A stretch of DNA of 64,000 bases from JAZGGS01 sp963749485 (GTDB lineage: Bacteria > Bacteroidota > Ignavibacteria > Ignavibacteriales > Ignavibacteriaceae), in the NCBI GenBank assembly GCA_963749485.1, contig CAVVMV010000025.1, positions 1-64,000 of the forward strand, given 5' to 3'. The position numbers and the translations under genes are program-made. Shown here piece by piece: positions 1 to 10,698 of the stretch. Position 1 is the first letter of the stretch, and each line of letters starts with the position of its first letter. The notes beneath the pieces are model-generated. The model was not told the DNA's origin. It ran no database searches and worked only from the letters and a program-made list of their open reading frames with translations.

Positions 1-520
1 CTCAGCTAACTGAGGGAACTCTTCCTCGTTATAACCATACATCAGCATTTCTTTATGTACTTCTTCAAAACTTACATCAGAATTTTTAAGACGATAAATT
101 GCTGTAACAATTCCTGTGCGATCTTTCCCACCTAAACAATGATACATTATTGGTTGGTTTTGCTGATTCTCAATAATTCTTAAAATGTTGTTTAAATCTG
201 CTGTATCGGGTACTTCTCTTCCATCCATTGGTACGTGAAAATATTGAATACCAAGACTATCACAAATTCTGCTTTCCCACAAATGATTTTCTTCACTCCC
301 ACGCAAGTTTATTATTGTTTTTAAACCATGCTTTTGCATTACAGCAATTGATTCTATGGATGGTTGAGCAGAGCGCCAAATACCATCATCTACTATATGA
401 AAATTAAATTGTTTATCACTTACAGAAGTTTCTGGAGGAATATATGGCTGATCTGTTTCTTCTCATAGTTTCACAACTCAATGAAATCAAAATGAATCCA
501 ATTAAAATCAATTTTTTCAT
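1..520 (-). CDS. Lipoprotein tyrosine-phosphatase-like protein (partial, frameshifted)
   Basis: The reading frame runs off the left edge, so the C-terminus is missing. The start at 520 gives a lipoprotein signal (MKKLILIGFILISLSCE), with the likely lipidated Cys in LSC. The body contains the P-loop HCLGGKDRTG, which fits the CX5R active site of protein tyrosine / dual-specificity phosphatases (C nucleophile, R phosphate binder). The region DDGIWRSAQPS upstream is typical of this family's N-terminal part. A one-base indel near 460-466 separates the signal peptide from the catalytic frame. The protein probably acts in the periplasm or on the outer membrane. Its substrate could be phosphotyrosine, phosphoserine or a phosphoinositide and cannot be decided here. 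Confidence 0.72.
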
Positions 521-550
521 AATACTTCTCAAATGATACGTACTGAACGA

Positions 551-1040
551 TCAATGTCTTATTGAGTAAATCAATTGATACAACCAAAAGATAGTGACAT
601 CAGGTGTGTAATTGTACGTTCCACCAAAATCATATTAGGATAAACTTCATCCCAGCTTAAATAATCAACTGCCTCTTACCTGAGTATGTTCATTCAGGAA
701 CTGATTCGGTATATGCTTGAACCTCTATAGGTTGCTCTCTATATAATTTAAATGAAACTGCTTCGGTAGTAAATTCGCAATCAATATTCGTTGTGGCATA
801 TAAGTTGAAATGTCTCTCCACCCAGCCTTAATTACATCAACCCTAACAGTCACATTTCTCGTATCGATCATCACAATATAGGATTGAACTAATGACATCT
901 TTTGCATATAGATCCCCACTGACGGTAACATTTACAGTTATGTAATCCGGCTTTGGTTCTTCCTCTTCTTCACATCCCTCACCAAATGCACCGGAAATAA
1001 AAAGCAATCCCAATAGTGAAAGAATTATTTTCGTTTTCAT
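551..1040 (-). CDS. Hypothetical lipoprotein, multiply frameshifted
   Basis: The start at 1040 gives a hydrophobic signal (MKTKIILSLLGLLFISGAFG) followed by GCEEEEEPKPD. A Cys followed by acidic residues resembles the surface-export signal of Bacteroidota lipoproteins. The mature part reads YITVNVTVSGDLYAKDV in the first frame. It then continues in other frames with plausible beta-type sequence such as WVERHFNLYATTNIDCEF and YDFGGTYNYTPDVTIF, down to a stop at 551. At least two or three indels (near 860-900, 675-690 and 620) are needed to make one protein of about 160 residues. No family was recognised. It lies just downstream of the hslU terminator and has no clear partner. Confidence 0.5.
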
Positions 1041-1166
1041 AAATAGCCTCCCTTGTTTGAAGGAATTAAAATTATCTTCTTCTAAATTCTATTATTAATA
1101 ATTGATTAGCAAGAAAAATAAACTTAACGATTGGCTACTGTTTTTAATTGGCAAGTAATAATAAAA

Positions 1167-1189
1167 AAGGCGATCAGGAAGATCGCCTT
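1167..1189 (-). terminator. Rho-independent terminator of the hslU operon
   Basis: A 9-bp perfect stem (AAGGCGATC, 1167-1175, with GATCGCCTT, 1181-1189) encloses a 5-nt loop. Read on the minus strand, the stem is followed directly by a T-rich run, so it ends the transcript that contains hslU, whose stop is 22 bases upstream. Confidence 0.85.
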
Positions 1190-1210
1190 AATGGTAAGAG
1201 AATATTTTAA

Positions 1211-2620
1211 CTAAAGAATAAACTTACTCAAGTCCCTGTCTTTAACAATCTTATCAAGCTTATCTTTAACAAACTCAGCGGTTATTTTAACTGTTTCAGA
1301 TGGAACTTTATCGGGAACATCAAAAAGTATTTCATCCAGTAAAGTTGTAAGGATAGTGTGAAGCCGTCTTGCACCAATATTTTCAACCTGCTCGTTAACC
1401 TGGGTTGCAATTTTTGCAATTTCGCAAATTCCTTCTTCTGTAAAATCTAACTTAACACCTTCAGTTTCCAGTAATGCACAGTACTGTTTTAAAAGTGCAT
1501 TCTGCGGAGTTGTAAGTATCTTAACAAAATCATCTTCGGTTAAACTTAAGAGCTCAACACGTATTGGAAATCTTCCCTGCATTTCCGGGATAAGATCAGA
1601 AGGTTTGGAAACATGAAATGCACCCGAAGCAATAAACAAAATGTGATCGGTTTTTACTATTCCGTATTTTGTGTTTACATTAGTTCCTTCAACAATAGGT
1701 AAAAGATCTCTTTGCACACCTTCACGCGAAACATCAGGTCCTTGCGATTTACTGCCGTTACCGGCAACTTTATCAATCTCATCAATAAATACTATTCCTG
1801 ATTCTTCAACTTTACGGATAGCTTCCTGCTGCACGGTTTCCATATCGATCAGTTTTTGTGCTTCTTCCTGTGCCATAAGCTTTCTTGCTTCCGCAATGGT
1901 AGTTTTTCTTTTCTTTCTTTTCTTTGGCATAATGTTCCCCATAATTTCCTGGATGTTTATCCCCATATCATCCATTCCCATCGGACCCATAACCTGCATG
2001 CCAATTGCAGGTAGAGCCTGCGAATCGAACTCAATCATTTTTTCATCCATCTCACCTTTTTTCAATTTCTGCTTCATCCACTCGCGGGTCTTTTCATTTT
2101 TATATTCTTCCGATTCATCTTCCTTTTGCTTTACCTCTGCCGGTTGAGGTTCTGTTCGTACAGGTTGAACTGGTTGTTGTGGTTTTCTAACCGGTGGAAT
2201 AAGAATATCGAGTATTCTTTCATCCGCCATCTCTTCGGCTTTCGGCTGAACCTCTTTTGTTTTTTCTGCCTTAACCATGTTTACACCAAAATCGGTAAGG
2301 TCTCGTATCATCGATTCTACATCTCTTCCAACGTAACCAACTTCTGTAAACTTAGAAGCTTCAACTTTTATAAAAGGAGCTGCGGTAAGTTTAGCAAGCC
2401 GTCTTGATATTTCAGTTTTACCAACTCCCGTTGGTCCTATCAAAATAATATTGTTTGGAAGTATTTCTTCCCGCAAAACATCTTCCACCTGCTGCCTGCG
2501 CCACCTATTCCTTAATGCAATAGCAACAGCACGTTTTGCATCGGTTTGCCCGATGATATAATTATTAAGCTCTTCAACAATTTTTGTGGGTGTAAGTTCT
2601 TTCATTGACTTGTTTGACAT
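1211..2620 (-). CDS. hslU: ATP-dependent protease ATPase subunit HslU
   Basis: Cytoplasmic AAA+ unfoldase that feeds substrates to the HslV peptidase. The 469-residue product has the family length. It carries Walker A GPTGVGKTE near residue 62 and Walker B IVFIDEIDK near residue 280, an extended charged I-domain between them (about residues 130-250), and the C-terminal tail DLSKFIL. That tail is typical of HslU, where it inserts into HslV pockets. The sensor/arginine region near GARRLHT is also present. The gene is intact and follows hslV with a 17-base gap. The I-domain contains proline/glutamine-rich and Lys-rich stretches (PKKRKKRK), a usual site of variation. Confidence 0.97.
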   Translation of the reverse strand: MSNKSMKELTPTKIVEELNNYIIGQTDAKRAVAIALRNRWRRQQVEDVLREEILPNNIILIGPTGVGKTEISRRLAKLTAAPFIKVEASKFTEVGYVGRDVESMIRDLTDFGVNMVKAEKTKEVQPKAEEMADERILDILIPPVRKPQQPVQPVRTEPQPAEVKQKEDESEEYKNEKTREWMKQKLKKGEMDEKMIEFDSQALPAIGMQVMGPMGMDDMGINIQEIMGNIMPKKRKKRKTTIAEARKLMAQEEAQKLIDMETVQQEAIRKVEESGIVFIDEIDKVAGNGSKSQGPDVSREGVQRDLLPIVEGTNVNTKYGIVKTDHILFIASGAFHVSKPSDLIPEMQGRFPIRVELLSLTEDDFVKILTTPQNALLKQYCALLETEGVKLDFTEEGICEIAKIATQVNEQVENIGARRLHTILTTLLDEILFDVPDKVPSETVKITAEFVKDKLDKIVKDRDLSKFIL

Positions 2621-2637
2621 ATCTGATTCATTTCTCC

Positions 2638-3180
2638 TTAGTCGATAACTTCAACATTTATTTTATCATTAGTGTAAATACAAATCTCGGAAGCAGTTTT
2701 AAGGGCTTCTTCTGCAATTTCCTTTGCAGAAAGTTTGCTGAATTTTTTTAACATTTTAGCAGCAGCAAGTGCGTACATTCCACCTGAACCGATTGCAACA
2801 ATTTTATCATCCGGCTCAATCACATCGCCGTTACCCGAAACTACAAGTGCTGTATCTTCCGAAATAATTGCAAGCATTGCTTCCAGCCGGCGAAGGAATT
2901 TATCGGTGCGCCATTCCTTTGCGAGTTCTACCGCTGCACGGTTAACATTTCCACGATATTGCTCCAGTTTATCTTCAAACCTTTCCATTAATGTAAACGC
3001 ATCCGCAGTTCCACCGGCAAATCCGCAAAGCACTTTACCGTTGGAAATTTTTCTAAGCTTAAGCGCGTTATGTTTCATAACGGTGTTGCCTAGAGAAACC
3101 TGCCCATCGCCGCCAAGTGCTGCCATTCCGTTGTGTACAATACCTAAAATTGTTGTCGATCTTATTTTTTGCTTCATCAA
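2638..3180 (-). CDS. hslV: ATP-dependent protease peptidase subunit HslV
   Basis: Proteasome-related threonine peptidase that forms the double hexamer degraded into by HslU. The 180-residue product has the catalytic Thr in RSTTILGIVHNG, after a propeptide of about eight residues (MMKQKIRS). The GDGQVSLG motif and GGTADAFTL match the family. The start is either of two adjacent Met codons at 3180/3177. The gene is intact, 17 bases from the upstream methyltransferase-like gene and 17 bases from hslU, so the two protease subunits are clearly co-transcribed. Confidence 0.97.
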   Translation of the reverse strand: MMKQKIRSTTILGIVHNGMAALGGDGQVSLGNTVMKHNALKLRKISNGKVLCGFAGGTADAFTLMERFEDKLEQYRGNVNRAAVELAKEWRTDKFLRRLEAMLAIISEDTALVVSGNGDVIEPDDKIVAIGSGGMYALAAAKMLKKFSKLSAKEIAEEALKTASEICIYTNDKINVEVID

Positions 3181-3197
3181 TTTTTCCTTCTCAGTTT

Positions 3198-3839
3198 CTA
3201 TAAATTTTTTGTTTTATAGGGTTCTAAAAATTTAACCGGGAATATTTTTGGTACCGATTTCCTGTAATCTGTATAAATTTCTCCAAAGTGTTTTGCTAAT
3301 TTCTCCTCTTCGAAATAAGAACCAATGTAAAAATAAATCACTAAACAGATGAAAAACACCAGGTAGAACAAATCCATCGTAGGTCTGAACAACAGGATAA
3401 GTATAGAAAAGAAATAAACGGGATGCCGTGTGTATCTAAAAGGTCCCTCTAATTGAAGAGTTAAATTTTCATCAAGTTCAGAATTATATTTTTTTTCAAA
3501 ATATCTTTTTACCTGGTTCAATCCTAAAAATTCCTTAAAACAAATATACTTAAATGCCCAGAATAACCCTGCCAGTGCAAGGAACTGCGGCACCAAAATA
3601 ATAAGATCATACGGGTTGGGTAAATCGTAAAGAATTAAGTACGGTTTAGGTGAAAGATCATAAATAAGGTAAAGTGAGGCGAGAGCGAAAATATTATACC
3701 CCAGCCGGTAAAATGCAATAAGATCACCAAAATTCCTTTTAAACCACTCTTTAACTTTTATTGAGGCAAGATAAGAATGAATTAACGCGTATAAACCAAA
3801 AAGAAGAATGATGATAAGAACATCAAACACATAATTCAT
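3198..3839 (-). CDS. ICMT/PEMT-like membrane methyltransferase
   Basis: Integral membrane protein of 213 residues with about five hydrophobic segments. It carries the C-terminal motif RYTRHPVYFFSILI and the later EEEKLAKHFGEIYTDYRKSVP, typical of the isoprenylcysteine carboxyl methyltransferase / phospholipid methyltransferase superfamily (the RHP..E.....G..Y..Y pattern binds S-adenosylmethionine). An NnrU-like assignment is also possible. The substrate in bacteria is usually unknown. Its ATG shares a base with the TAA stop of rpoN (TAATG), which suggests translational coupling. Confidence 0.8.
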   Translation of the reverse strand: MNYVFDVLIIILLFGLYALIHSYLASIKVKEWFKRNFGDLIAFYRLGYNIFALASLYLIYDLSPKPYLILYDLPNPYDLIILVPQFLALAGLFWAFKYICFKEFLGLNQVKRYFEKKYNSELDENLTLQLEGPFRYTRHPVYFFSILILLFRPTMDLFYLVFFICLVIYFYIGSYFEEEKLAKHFGEIYTDYRKSVPKIFPVKFLEPYKTKNL

Positions 3840-5285
3840 TATAACTCTTTTCGGAGCCGTGCAACAGGTATCCTTAACTGCTCCCTGTATTTTGCAACTG
3901 TTCTGCGCGCAATATGAATTCCCTCTTTGTTTAGCAGCTCGGCAAGTTTATCATCACTAAAGGGCTTTATCTTATCCTCACCCTCAATTATTTCTTTTAA
4001 CCGTTCTTTAATGTGCTTGTTTGATACTTCTTCGCCGTTATCGGTTGTTAAACCCTCGCTGAAAAAATATTTAAGTTCATGTATACCCATAGGACTTTGA
4101 ACGTACTTTCCGTTAACAACCCTGCTAATTGTGGAGATATCCATGTTTATCTCTTCAGCAATGTCCTTATAAATCATAGGTTTAAGAAGTTTTGGTCCCT
4201 TCTCAAAAAACTGGTACTGCCTCTGGAAAATTGCCTGCATTATTTTCATCAGCGTTTCTCTTCTTTGCTGTATACACGCAATAAACCATTTTGCGGATTC
4301 AAATTTTTCTCTTAAAAATTTATACGTCTCTTTTTCTCTAGTAGATTTTTTTCCCTCTTTTACTCTTATTGCTTTCAAACATTTCCAGGTATTGCCTGCT
4401 AATAGTAACTGATGGCATACTTCTATCATTAAGAGTAATTACAAAATCATTTTCAATTTTTTCTATTGAAAAATCGGGTGAGATCTGGTTCATCTCGGCC
4501 GATTCAATATTTCCTTCTCCCGGTTTAGGATTCATACTCTGGATAAGCTCAACTGTAGCTTTAAGAGTTTCATCGGTCATGTTCATTTTTTGCTTAAGCG
4601 CTTCAAATCTTCTCTTGGTAAAATCATCGTAGTATTCTATCAGCATTTTTTCTGCAAGATATTTGTAATAAGTATCTGCATCTTTATCTGCACGCAATTG
4701 AATAAGCAGGCACTCTTGCAAATTGCGGCTGGCAATTCCAATCGGATCAAAGTGCTGTATCTTCTCCAGCATTTCTTCTGCAACTTCAGGTTCAATGGTA
4801 ATATGTTCAAACAGTTCAAGCTCATTTAATATATCATCAAGGTCTCTTTTCAAATAACCATCCTGGTCAAGGTTGCCTATTATCTCTTCACCAAGAATAT
4901 ACATTGTTTCATCAAGGTTAAGCAGTCTAAGCTGTTCTGTAATGTGCTCTGTAAGTGTTTCTCTTGCGGGGGCTATTGGTTGGTATTGTTCTTCGTCCTG
5001 GTTTTTAAAACTTTTTTCATGCTCAAAGTCGTCATCATTCATAAAGTCTTCAATTTCAAATTCTTCCTTATCAGGATCATTTATTTCTTCTAACTCATCA
5101 TCTTTTTCTTTATCCTTATCTTCCTGCGTCATTTCCAGTTCTTCTTCAAGAATAGGATTTAATTCCAGTTCAGTTTTTATTCTCTGTTCCAGCGCAAGAG
5201 TATTTAACTGTAGCAGTTTCTGGTATTGAATCTGCTGCGGCGATAGTTTCTGCTGCTGTGATAATCTCTGGTTTAATGATAACAT
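3839..5285 (-). CDS. rpoN: RNA polymerase sigma-54 factor RpoN (frameshifted)
   Basis: Alternative sigma factor recognising -24/-12 promoters and needing an AAA+ activator. The start at 5285 gives the Gln/Leu-rich region I (MLSLNQRLSQQQKLSPQQIQ), then an acidic region II (EEINDPDKEEFEIEDFMNDD), the core-binding region, and the DNA-binding region. The near-invariant RpoN box appears as ARRTVAKYRE close to the C-terminus. A single indel near 4345-4355, in a run of T on the plus strand, splits the gene: GKKIY* in one frame continues as GKKSTREKE in the other. The start is one base after the stop of the DUF3109 gene, so it is part of the same operon. Confidence 0.93.
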
Positions 5286-5286
5286 A

Positions 5287-5905
5287 TTACCTTCCGATAG
5301 CTTCCTTAAATTGTGAATACCAATTTTTTCCGTAGAGTCGGTTAAGCGGTTCCTCGCAATACTCTGCAACGGTTATATTATTATTTTTTCCTGCATCAAA
5401 AGCAGGTTCACATTCATCAAATTTTTCAAATCTTAATACATCTCCCTCCAAAATCTGAAACCCTAATTGGGAACAAGTGACAGGAGATCGGTTTTTGAAA
5501 ATCAGTTTTTCCTTCCCCGTATGCTTTTTCAATTGCACACATTGCAATATCATCTTCAAAGTAAACAAAAACACATTCCTTATTATTCATACTTCTTATT
5601 AATAATTCATCGCTTTTAATTTCATAAAAACCGTTCTCTTCAATTTCTTTTTTATGATCCACCGATAAATAAACTTTTACGGTTTCTAAAATTTCCTCTA
5701 TCTTCTCAATCTCGTTTTTTTTCAGCGGCGCACCAAATTCACTTTCAATAGTGCAGCAGGCACCTTTGCACTTTTTTAAATCGCATTTAAAGGGCATTTC
5801 TGCAATTTCTGTGCGAACAAGTATGTTTCCAACCGGTAATATTTTCCAGTTCACAAAATTGGAATAATTTTTGATGAAAAATACAGAATTGTTCGAAAAT
5901 AGCAA
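5287..5905 (-). CDS. DUF3109 family protein (frameshifted)
   Basis: The Cys-rich N-terminal motif FKCDLKKCKGACC, then GAPLKKNEIEKIE, CHLFPIRVSDFGG and, after an indel near 5440-5460, FEKFDECEPAFDAGKNNN and EEPLNRLYGKNWY are the hallmarks of DUF3109. This is a Bacteroidota-rich family with conserved cysteines that probably binds zinc or an Fe-S cluster. The function is unknown. The stop lies one base before the rpoN start, so it is the first gene of the DUF3109-rpoN-ICMT-hslV-hslU operon. The start is uncertain; upstream Met at 5905 is used, but translation could begin later, nearer the VRTEIAEM segment. Confidence 0.82.
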
Positions 5906-5971
5906 AGTTTAAATCGTTCCGGCATTTCATTAAATTTCTCCCTACCTTTTATCAAATCTCGCACCACTTTT

Positions 5972-6754
5972 ATGGACTTAAAAAATAAAGTAGTTATTTT
6001 AACCGGCGCATCTTCCGGGATAGGATATACACTTGCTCATCATCTTGCAAAAGAGGGTTGTAAACTTGCTTTAATTGCAAGAAGGCAAAATCTTCTAATT
6101 AAACTTTCCGGGGAAATTACGAGTGACGATTTGTTAACCATCCAATGTGATGTTGGAAAGCGGGAGCAGGTAACTGAAACTTTCGGAAAAGTTAAAGATC
6201 GTTTCGGTAAGATTGATATCGCAATTCTAAATGCAGGCGTTGGTGGAAGAGCAGGACTGAATTCTTATAATGGAAATAGAGCAAAAGAAATTTTCGATAT
6301 AAATGCATTGAGCATTGTTTACTCTGTTGAACAACTTTTACCAGAATTTATGGAACGAAAGAATGGAATGATCGTTGGCATTTCCACACTTGCCGATTCA
6401 AGGGGATTTCCGAAAAGCGGGTTTTATAATGCAAGTAAAGCTGCTGCAACAATTTTACTGGAAAGTTTAAGAATAGAATTAAAACCTTTCAACGTTAAAG
6501 TTATAACCGTAAAGCCAGGTTTCGTTCGCACACCTATGACTGATAAGAATGAATTCCACATGCCGTTTATGATGAATGTTGATAAGGCAGCAAAGATCAT
6601 CATTGAAGGAATTAAAAAAGAGAAGCGGGTGATTGAGTTTCCTCTTCCAATTGTAGTTGCAACAAAGCTGATGAACATTTTACCTAACTTCCTGTTTGAT
6701 ATGCTAGCAGGGAAAAAACCTCCGGGAAGAAAAGATAAAGTAATTTCCGGGTAG
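5972..6754 (+). CDS. SDR family NAD(P)-dependent oxidoreductase
   Basis: A 260-residue classical short-chain dehydrogenase. It has the nucleotide-binding TGASSGIG at residue 12, NAG at about residue 90, catalytic Ser in GISTLADSRG and the YNASK pair (Tyr/Lys) near residue 152. PGFVRTPMT after the active site is the usual substrate-loop start. Arg residues after the first beta-strand (ARRQN) favour NADP(H). The substrate is unknown. It is divergent from the DUF3109 operon, with only 66 bases between them, and 35 bases before the large secreted protein. Confidence 0.9.
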   Translation: MDLKNKVVILTGASSGIGYTLAHHLAKEGCKLALIARRQNLLIKLSGEITSDDLLTIQCDVGKREQVTETFGKVKDRFGKIDIAILNAGVGGRAGLNSYNGNRAKEIFDINALSIVYSVEQLLPEFMERKNGMIVGISTLADSRGFPKSGFYNASKAAATILLESLRIELKPFNVKVITVKPGFVRTPMTDKNEFHMPFMMNVDKAAKIIIEGIKKEKRVIEFPLPIVVATKLMNILPNFLFDMLAGKKPPGRKDKVISG

Positions 6755-6789
6755 AATAATTATATTGAGGTAACATTATTTATTGGGCA

Positions 6790-9700
6790 ATGCCAAAATA
6801 TATATTTTTCTTTTTCCCACTCTTTTTTTCTGTTGCTTTAGCGCAGACCGATAGCACGCTTACCTTAAGTGAAATAATGTTCTATCCTGTTTCAGGACCA
6901 AATGAATTTATTGAACTTTACAATTCTAGCGAAACAGAAAGTGTTGATCTAGATAGTTTTAAGATCAAATATTCTACATCCAACCCGGATAATATTATTG
7001 ATGCGGGTGAAGGAACAATTCTCCCGCCAAATTCTTATGCTATAATTCTTGAAGGTGATTATCCGTTCGGTTCAGGAATTTACGATGGCTTGATTCCGCC
7101 TGAAGCATTGCTATTAAAAATTGATAACAACTCCTTTGGCGCAACCGGGATGGCTAACACCTCCAGCAGACCAGTCTGGCTATTAAATAATAACGAAGAT
7201 ACGCTTGAAGCATATTTTTATTCTGCAAATAACACCGAAGCAATTTCAGATGAAAAAATTGAGCTGACAAAAGACAGTTCAGCTGCCAACTGGGCAAATT
7301 CCATTGTAACAAACGGTACACCCGGTTTTCAAAATTCGGTTATGCCGATACAGTTTGATCTGGCAATGAGTTCTCTCACTTTCTCTCCATCCATTCTGAT
7401 AGAAGGTGATGACGCTACGATTTTCGCAAAGGTAAAAAACTTAGGAACAGAGCTTGCTCAATCTTATTCAGTTGAAATTTATAACGATGTGGATTTCGAT
7501 TCAACTGCAGATCCGGGTGAATTAATTTTTTCACAGCCGTACAATAATCTGCAGCCGGGAGATTCTGTAACTGCAAGCACTATAATGAATTCATTGCAAG
7601 GGGGAGATTACCAAATAATTGCAACAGTTGTTTTTACAGAGGATGAAAATCTAACTAATAACCAGTTAATAAATAACTTCGTTGTATTCCCACCCGGCAG
7701 TAATTATAACGATGTGGTTATAAATGAAATTATGTACAGTCCTTCCACAGGTGAACCTGAATGGATTGAGCTGTATAACAGAACTACTGCTCCACTTAAT
7801 ATTAAAAAGTGGAAACTGTTTGACGCTGCCAGCTCAATAACAATTACAACTGAAGATGTTTTAATTCCTGCTAACTCTTTTATTGTTCTTGCAAAAGATT
7901 CTTCTATTTTGAATTTTTATAATGTTCCGTCAGAAATAATTAAGCTAAATCTTCCCGCATTAAATAATACCGGGGATGCAGTTGTAATTAAAGATTCAAT
8001 CGGTGTTTTAGTTGATTCACTTTTCTATCTTCCTGTCTTGGGGAGGAAATACAGACGGAAGATCACTCGAAAGAATTTCAGTTGATGAAGCGAGCACCGA
8101 TTCACTTAACTGGGGAACTTCCGTTAACATTTTTAAAGCTACACCCGGGACTGTAAATTCGTTAACCCAAAAAAATTATGATCTTGCAGTTTTAGATATT
8201 CTTTTCACTCCATCACTTCCTCTGCGGGGAGATACGGTAAATATTTCAGCAAAAGTAAAAAATATCGGTTTAAATTCTGCTAACTTTTCTCTTCAACTTT
8301 TTGAAGATACAGATCTCGATTCAGTTACCCGATTTCTTATTAGAATACGATCGGATCGCTTACACTTTCTGCAGGAGATTCAAATAACTTACTCATTTAA
8401 TTTCTCAATTGAAAATCTTCAATCTAAAAAAGGATTTTTAGTTAATGCAGTTTTTAACCTGGATGAAGATACAACAAACAATAAACTCTATAAAACTATA
8501 GCTCCCGGCTTTCCTCCTAAATCAATAGTTATAAACGAAATTATGTATGCGCCTTCCGGCGGGGAACCCGAATGGATTGAGTTGTTCAACAATACTAACG
8601 AAGAAATTAATCTTTTAAACTGGAGCATTACTGATATTATAACAACTCCTGCAACTGCTACAATTGAAGACAACATTTTCATTCCTCCAAACAGTTTTAT
8701 TGTTCTAACAAAAGATGCAGCTATCTTAAATTATCACCGGCTCATTCCTTCGCAAATTGTTGAGTTAAGTCTTCCTTCTTTTAATAACGATGTCGATGGA
8801 GTGATATTAAAAGATGAAAGGGGTGCAGTTATAGATTCGATTCATTACTTTAGCCAATGGGGCGGAATCAACGGCTACTCTCTTGAAAGAGTTTCTACTT
8901 CTGCAGGATCAAATCTTTCTTCGAACTGGGGATCATCAAATGATATCGAACTGAGCACACCCGGAAGAATTAATAGCATCACACCAAAGCAGTTTGATCT
9001 TTCTGTTGTGGCACTAAGTTTTAATCCACGGTTCCCGGTTAATGGTGATGATGTTTTTATTTCCGCTTCAATTAAAAACAATGGCTCTTCCGCTGCGAAC
9101 AATTTTAATGTTGAGTTTTTTATCGATACAGATTCAAACAATGTTGTTGATCAATTGTTAAGCCGGGAAACTGGTTTAAATTTAGCATCGGGTGATTCAA
9201 TATCAATTACTTCTTCCTTCCCGATAACTAATTTAACTTCAAAAGTTTTAACTGCTGTAAGAATTGTCTTTACAGAAGATGAGGATTCGCTAAATAATTA
9301 TTTTGAAAGATCTATAGAACCAGGATTCCCGGATAAAATACTTATCATTAACGAAGTTATGTATAGCCCAGCAGATAATGAACCGGAATGGATTGAACTT
9401 GTAAATGTTTCAGATGATTCGATAAATATTAAAGACTGGTCTGTTGGAGATTTGCTTACAACTCCGACTAAAAATTTTATAACTAACAGCGATATTTTTA
9501 TCAAACCGGATGAATTTCTTGTGATTGCAAAGGATACTTCGTTCAACTCAGCTCATCCCGAAGTTACATCAAAAGTTTTCTTTACAAACTTTGGAACACT
9601 TGGTAACAGCGTTGATGGAATTATAGTTTATGATTTCAGAGATGGAATAATTGATAGTCTTCTTTACCGTTCTTCCTGGGGAGGAAGAAAAGGATTTTCA

Positions 9701-10650
9701 CTTGAAAGAATTTCTTTTGATGAAGAAACAAACGACAGTACAAACTGGACAACCTCGCTGGACCTTTCTGGAAGCACTCCTGGCGAGCCTAATTCAATTG
9801 GTGATGCACAGGATTATGAGCGCAACGATTTAGTAATAAACGAAATTATGTTTGATGCCGGTGAGGGATAACAGCGATTTTATTGAATTCTTAAATTTAA
9901 GTGAAGACTCAGTAAACATTGGCGGCTGGCAGTTTGAAGATGAAAACGGAAATTCATATAAACTTTCTGAAATTCCTTTTAAAATTCCTAAAGATGCTTA
10001 CTTTATTCTTGCAGCCGATTCTTCAATTGAATTTAATTATGGTTTGAGTGGAGATGAATTTATAACAATTCTGGATGTTTCAAATCTTGGATTAGTAAAC
10101 ACCGGCGAATTAATTTTACTAAAAGATGTTAAAGGAAATATTATCGATTCAGTTTTTTATTCTGATAAATGGCATAACGATAATTTTGCATCGACAAAAA
10201 ATATTTCGCTTGAAAGAATAAATCCGAATCTTGGCGGGAATGATGCCTCCAACTGGAGCAGCTCGGTTGATCCGTTTGGTGCAACACCCGGCAAACAGAA
10301 CAGCATCTTTGCAGAAAATCTTAAACACCGAATCAAACATTTCTGTTTCACCAAATCCATTCTCACCGGATAATGATGGTTTTGAAGATTTTACAATTAT
10401 AAACTACAACCTTACGCAGGTTACTTCGCAGGTAAGAATAAAAATATATGACAGCAAGGGAAGATTGGTTAGAACATTAGCAAACAATCAGCCGAGCGGT
10501 TCTTACGGCTCAGTTATTTTTGATGGCTTGGGCGATGACGGGCAGGCACTGCGAATTGGAATTTACATCATCTTTCTTGAAGCGTTAAACGATGGAACCG
10601 GTGTTGTTGAAACAATGAAAACTGTAGTTGTGGTTGCAAGAAAACTCTGA
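6790..10650 (+). CDS. Giant secreted lamin-tail/CARDB repeat protein with CHU_C-type end (frameshifted)
   Basis: One protein of about 1285 residues broken by indels near 8035, 9865 and 10320. The signal peptide is MPKYIFFFFPLFFSVALAQ. It has five lamin-tail domains, each opening with INEIMY.P or a variant followed by EPEWIELYN. They start near 6865, 7718, 8530, 9345 and 9835. Between them lie CARDB-like beta-sandwiches (VKNLGTELAQSYSVE; IKNNGSSAANNFNVE). The C-terminus ISVSPNPFSPDNDGFEDF followed by RIKIYDSKGRLVR is a FlgD/CHU_C-like type IX sorting region. Lamin-tail domains in bacteria are found in surface proteins and nucleases; no nuclease domain is seen here. It is probably a cell-surface or adhesive protein. 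Confidence 0.85.
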
Positions 10651-10698
10651 TATATTTTACACATCTTTTGTATCTCTTAAACTAAAAGGAGATATGAA

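Noticed and set aside
725..931. 68-residue minus-strand frame as an independent gene
   Set aside because: It overlaps the lipoprotein at 551-1040. The sequence is better explained as one frameshifted protein continuing through several frames.
1671..2407. Open frames on the plus strand opposite hslU
   Set aside because: They are antisense to a well-conserved gene, Ser/Phe/Cys-rich, and match no family. They are shadows of the hslU codon pattern.
2735..3235. 166-residue plus-strand frame opposite hslV
   Set aside because: Antisense to the intact hslV with biased composition and no RBS or family motif.
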